From assembly GCA_949358305.1 (NCBI GenBank), contig OX442315.1, forward strand, positions 31,274,427 through 31,338,426: DNA of 64,000 bases, in the 5' to 3' direction. Positions 61,144 to 64,000 of this stretch are shown here, piece by piece. The stretch is from Strigamia acuminata. Its lineage: Eukaryota > Arthropoda > Chilopoda > Geophilomorpha > Linotaeniidae. The position numbers and the translations under genes were made by a program. Numbering within the stretch: position 1 is the stretch's first letter; every line of letters starts with the position of its first letter. The notes beneath the pieces were generated by a model. The model ran no database searches. It was not told the DNA's origin and was given only the letters and a program-made list of their open reading frames with translations.

Positions 61144-61356
61144 TCAGTTGGGTAACCTCGGTTGTGGTTGATAGCCAATTCTTTCGTTAATAATTTCTTG
61201 TTTTGTTTTTGGCTGTACACTTTCCCATATTTCTGAGAGGTCATTTGCTTTTGGGGTGAGTTTTTTACCCTCCATCTCCTTCTTCTTGGCTTCATATTCG
61301 CGGAAATCGTCCATTTTTAGTTCAATTCTGGTCGGATTTCTTCTAATCATTTTCAA
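61144..61356 (-). CDS. CDC26: CDC26 (APC12) paralogue, copy 2
   Basis: A second intronless CDC26-like frame of 70 residues. After MK it reads MIRRNPTRIELKMDDFREYE, almost the same as copy 1, and it ends INERIGYQPQPRLPN, closer to human (INDRIGYKPQP) than the end of copy 1. Start could be 61356 or the second ATG at 61350, whose N-terminus matches the family exactly. The middle differs strongly from copy 1. Both copies keep the CDC16-binding N-terminus and the C-terminal motif, so both look functional. It lies 3' of INPP5E in convergent orientation, 229 bp from the INPP5E stop. Confidence 0.92.
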   Translation of the reverse strand: MKMIRRNPTRIELKMDDFREYEAKKKEMEGKKLTPKANDLSEIWESVQPKTKQEIINERIGYQPQPRLPN

Positions 61357-61690
61357 AAAAAGTTACGTCTTCACCGTACAGACTACAACACGCAACACAG
61401 GCAAGGCTACTTGAATCGGTACTTGAATACAACACAGGGCATACGGAGCAGGCGAGCACCGAATGTGTTGAAGGCTCTTATTGGTTAGTTTTGTCGCACA
61501 GCTTTTGCAATCTGGAAATAAATAAAATAAAATGCCCTCCAGAGTTTGAATCGAATAACAAAAACTGTGTATCTATTGTTAATTTAAAGATTATTGCAGG
61601 ACACACCTTTTGGATGCCAATAAGTATTAATAAAATCCGAAAATGTCAGATATCTATACTTTATAAACATAATTAGTATACTAGAGTTTC
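61357..61690. other. intergenic stretch before the 5S genes
   Basis: Contains the likely promoter of CDC26 copy 2, with a G+C-richer patch at about 61380-61490, followed by AT-rich sequence. A 61-codon open frame at 61491-61676 has no recognisable feature. Confidence 0.4.
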
Positions 61691-61808
61691 GAGAACGGCC
61701 ATACCATGCTGAAAACACCGGTTCTCGTCCGATCCCCGAAGTTAAGCAGCATCGGGTCTGGTTAGTACTTGGATGGGTGACCGCCTGGGAATCCCAGATG
61801 CTGTTCTC
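61691..61808 (+). rRNA. 5S ribosomal RNA, copy 1
   Basis: 118 bases with unmistakable animal 5S sequence: ACGGCCATACCATGCTGAAA, GTCCGATCCCCGAAGTTAAG, then TTAGTACTTGGATGGGTGAC and CGCCTGGGAATCCCAG. The two ends GAGAACGGC and GCTGTTCTC pair to form helix I. The internal Pol III control region (A box near AGTTAAGCAGC, C box around TTGGATGGGTGACC) is present. A T run (61813-61819) follows as terminator. The ends fit each other but differ from the commoner GCC...GGC type. Copy 2 at 62265-62382 looks identical. Confidence 0.96.
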
Positions 61809-61812
61809 AATA

Positions 61813-61819
61813 TTTTTTT
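61813..61819 (+). terminator. Pol III terminator of 5S copy 1
   Basis: A run of seven T starting four bases after the end of the 5S gene. Confidence 0.75.
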
Positions 61820-61891
61820 ATTTTTTGTTTTAATTTTTAATTTTATTTTTTAAATATTTTTTTGTTTTTAGAATTTACAAAACAATCTCTT

Positions 61892-62095
61892 TTAATCATT
61901 CTTCTTCGTCAATTTGCTCAAACTTGCACTGGTTAGGAAAGCTACGTAAATGCGAAATAAATAAAGAATTAAAGCAGTGAGAAGACCAGTATTAAACAGA
62001 ATTGAACTATCACATTGCTGAACTAAAAACACCGATGGGTCTGAAAACAAGCGAACTAACTCAAAGTGCTGTCCTGAAAACACCCATTTCCACAA
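61892..62095 (-). CDS. small open frame between the 5S genes, unknown
   Basis: A 67-residue frame on the minus strand with one hydrophobic stretch (FNTGLLTALILYLFRIYVAF) and a charged end (KLTKKND). It fits entirely in the 456-bp spacer between the inverted 5S genes. I recognise no family, and an ordinary chance frame is likely. If real it would be a tiny membrane protein, or the last exon of one, since TTTTCAG acceptors occur near its 5' end. Confidence 0.18.
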   Translation of the reverse strand: MWKWVFSGQHFELVRLFSDPSVFLVQQCDSSILFNTGLLTALILYLFRIYVAFLTSASLSKLTKKND

Positions 62096-62176
62096 AAAAA
62101 ACTACTGTTTTTGTTCAGCATTCCGCTGCCAACTTTCTTTCAAATGTGTTTGTGTTTGTTTATTTTTTGGAGACAA

Positions 62177-62224
62177 TATTTTATTTTATTTTATTTTATT
62201 TTATTTTATTTTATTTTATTTTAT
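62177..62224. repeat. (TTTTA)n microsatellite
   Basis: About nine tandem TTTTA units in the spacer between the two 5S genes. Confidence 0.9.
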
Positions 62225-62249
62225 CTAATAATAATAAATAATAAAAATT

Positions 62250-62260
62250 AAAAAAAAAAA
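62250..62260 (-). terminator. Pol III terminator of 5S copy 2
   Basis: Eleven A on the plus strand, read as T on the minus strand, four bases after the end of the minus-strand 5S gene. Confidence 0.75.
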
Positions 62261-62264
62261 GATT

Positions 62265-62382
62265 GAGAACAGCATCTGGGATTCCCAGGCGGTCACCCAT
62301 CCAAGTACTAACCAGACCCGATGCTGCTTAACTTCGGGGATCGGACGAGAACCGGTGTTTTCAGCATGGTATGGCCGTTCTC
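62265..62382 (-). rRNA. 5S ribosomal RNA, copy 2, inverted
   Basis: The reverse complement is, by eye, identical over all 118 bases to copy 1. The two genes are tail to tail with a 456-bp spacer. Internal promoter boxes and terminator are intact. Identity suggests a recent duplication or ongoing gene conversion. Confidence 0.96.
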
Positions 62383-62941
62383 AGAAATTAGACTAACTAA
62401 ATAGAAAATATAAAGTCTAAATATAGATAGACTTTTAAATATAATCTTAAATAATTTCCCATATTTTTTTTTTAATTTGTATTACTGCCACATTACCTCT
62501 TTACAAATACCGTGCAATCAAAAATGTCTAATTTTTTATTGATCCGTCTCATTAAAGCAACAATTATTTCTCATGTAGGGACAAAATTCATTCGTATAAT
62601 CATTTGAAAACTAATAAATATGAATTTGAATTTAAAAGTTGTGTTTATGCGCACAATTCGTGAAACCACGCTACGGTAATTTTGTTAAAATAATAAAACG
62701 ATGGTATTTTAAAAACAAGTTTACTTTCTGCATGAATAAATATGATCGATATTATTTTTTGTGGTTTATTTTTATTTTCAGTTGTACAATTAATGGTAAA
62801 TTATAGAAGAAAATGACAATTGAAATTGATTGAGAATATGGGTTACACAAATGAATTCGAAGAGATTTAATTTTTAACAACACTGTAGATTACGGTAGTC
62901 CCGACTTGGAATCCCATGTTCACAATTGACAGCACCATTGT
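62383..62941. other. intergenic stretch between 5S copy 2 and SF3B5
   Basis: AT-rich and without supported genes. The likely SF3B5 poly(A) signal (TTTATT on plus, near 62766) lies here. Confidence 0.5.
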
Positions 62942-63199
62942 CTAGTCTTCGGGCTTTTCTGGCGGTGGACCACACGGTTGAAGCATTTTTTCCATCAAGT
63001 TGAAACGCACCCTGGCTTTCGATTCGTTTTCAGCAATCGCGAAATAGTTCAAAATGTCGAAATGTCCCATGTACGAAGCATGTCCATCTCGATGTTGATT
63101 TACCAACCATTCGTATCGGCTTGTATCGGCATGGCCCGTACCGATGTATTTCGATTGCAAATGTTCCAACTGACTGTGAATGTTGTAACGGTCACCCAT
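62942..63199 (-). CDS. SF3B5: splicing factor SF3B5 (SF3b10)
   Basis: The smallest subunit of the SF3b complex of U2 snRNP, which helps recognise the intron branch point. The intronless 85-residue frame starts MGDRYNIHSQLEHLQSKYIG, contains YEWLVNQHRD and SYMGHFDILNYFAIAENESK, and ends LMEKMLQPCGPPPEKPED, nearly the same as human SF3B5 (86 residues). The frame is open for 16 more codons upstream, but the ATG at 63199 gives the conserved N-terminus and is chosen. It is divergent from the lysine-rich gene that starts 241 bp away. Confidence 0.97.
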   Translation of the reverse strand: MGDRYNIHSQLEHLQSKYIGTGHADTSRYEWLVNQHRDGHASYMGHFDILNYFAIAENESKARVRFNLMEKMLQPCGPPPEKPED

Positions 63200-63440
63200 A
63201 ATTAAACAACTTTGTCTTATTAGAATCAGCGAAAACAAACTGAACACAACGAGGCGAAGAAATCACAAAGTACAGGCGCTGACTATTTAACCCGCTTTAT
63301 ATACACACTTATTACGTCATAAATTATCACCAATAACAGAATGTAACGCACTTATTGACGCCATATCAACGTTCACCAAAGCAAGCGTAGTGCGCGAAGC
63401 TGCCACCAGAACAAGTCGCGCGTGTTAAATACCACATGTA
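63200..63440. promoter_or_regulatory. divergent promoter region of SF3B5 and the lysine-rich gene
   Basis: 241 bp between two opposed start codons. On the minus strand a TATATAAAG-like word (plus CTTTATATACAC near 63295-63306) lies about 100 bp before the SF3B5 ATG and could be its TATA element. No AGATGGCGCC motif is present here. Confidence 0.4.
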
Positions 63441-64000
63441 ATGGATTTTGAAAATAGTTTTAAAAAGGATGGGTTTTTAACAATTCTCGACCCAAGGAGG
63501 AGTATCAAAAAACATAAACGATCTTTGTCGATACGTGCTGAGTTGACTGAAGGAAACAGTGACAGCAGTTTAAATACTAGTTTCTCCAAAACGAAGACGA
63601 AATATAAACATAATAACGATGGTATTGATATTTCCGAAGAAATCGAAGCAAAATAATGTTTCTCATATTTTAATTGCAGATGGAAGTGAATTAAGTGACA
63701 ACTACAAAAATCGTAAACGGAGACATCGAAGTACAGAAGATTACGATCCGTCGTGTGGCACAGAAAATACTATTGACAGTGTGACATTGTGTAGTGATGT
63801 CAATTTTGGATCTTCAACAACCCCACGAAAGAAGAAAAAGAAAAGAAATAAAAGTTATGAGACGCCGGAAGAATCTGTGTGTGCGAATGAATCGTACGAA
63901 CAATATCAAAATGTTGCTGATGGGATCGAGAAGAAGAAGAAGAAAAGGAAAAGAAATAAAAGTTGTGAGACGACGGAAGAATCTGTATGCGCGAATGAGT
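63441..64000 (+). CDS. lysine-rich repeat protein, 5' part only
   Basis: Exon 1 is 63441-63621 (60 codons plus one base). A 58-bp intron (GTATTG...TTGCAG, 63622-63679) removes an in-frame stop, and exon 2 is open from 63680 to the window end. The product is hydrophilic and basic, with clusters such as KKKKKRNKS and KKKKRKRNKS that look like nuclear or nucleolar localisation signals. From about 63829 a 36-residue unit repeats (RNKS, then ETPEESVCANESYEQ; period 108 bp), with the second unit cut by the window edge. I do not recognise the family. A nucleolar or chromatin-associated protein is a guess from composition. Confidence 0.7.

Noticed and set aside
1-64000. CRISPR arrays, bacterial operons, riboswitches and canonical tRNA genes
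   Set aside because: None is present; the DNA is intron-containing eukaryotic sequence and I found no convincing cloverleaf.

Overview
This is AT-rich eukaryotic DNA (roughly one third G+C by eye) from an invertebrate animal, most likely an arthropod. Spliceosomal introns are everywhere, many only 55-75 bp long. The recognisable genes are animal families: a CCN matricellular protein, MARCH2/3, a SUN-domain SUCO protein, a farnesylated INPP5E and the splicing factor SF3B5. I cannot name the species. Bases 1-35,600 are gene-poor and repeat-bearing, while 35,600-64,000 are gene-dense.

Left part (1-35,636): at the very edge there is a weak candidate for the last exons of an unknown plus-strand gene. 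The rest is AT-rich DNA with long T runs, microsatellites and transposon material. The main landmark is an intact, apparently young Ty1/copia retrotransposon (7830-12587): two 205-bp LTRs that look identical, a 5-bp target duplication, an initiator-tRNA-Met-type primer site, a polypurine tract and one unbroken 1366-codon Gag-Pol frame. A diverged solo LTR of the same family sits at 24661-24889 with its own 5-bp duplication. Other repeats are a TA-flanked inverted-repeat element (3471-4099), a second fold-back (about 4398-4908), an unnamed dispersed repeat present three times, and a short in-frame 21-bp tandem array.

Right part: a CCN gene (35637-44658, +) is split into four exons, one module each (IGFBP, VWC, TSP1, CTCK); its start exon was not found. 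A MARCH2/3-type membrane ubiquitin ligase (46725-48590, -) lies head to head with a complete twelve-exon SUCO/SLP1 gene (49341-57787, +; 1233 residues). A CDC26 (anaphase-promoting complex) gene on the minus strand shares a 164-bp intergenic segment with a complete ten-exon INPP5E gene (58509-60914, +; 598 residues, CaaX end). A second CDC26 paralogue lies just beyond INPP5E. Two identical 118-bp 5S rRNA genes follow, tail to tail. Then comes SF3B5 (-), and a lysine-rich repeat protein (+) starts 241 bp away and runs off the window.

The right-hand genes are mostly housekeeping (ER quality control, ubiquitin ligases, ciliary phosphoinositide turnover, splicing, translation) and are packed as divergent and convergent pairs. 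I see no operon and no clearly novel multi-gene system. The best leads are the CDC26 duplication around INPP5E, the inverted 5S pair, the short stop-free introns whose length is a multiple of three, the AGATGGCGCC motif in head-to-head intergenic regions, and the unclassified three-copy repeat.
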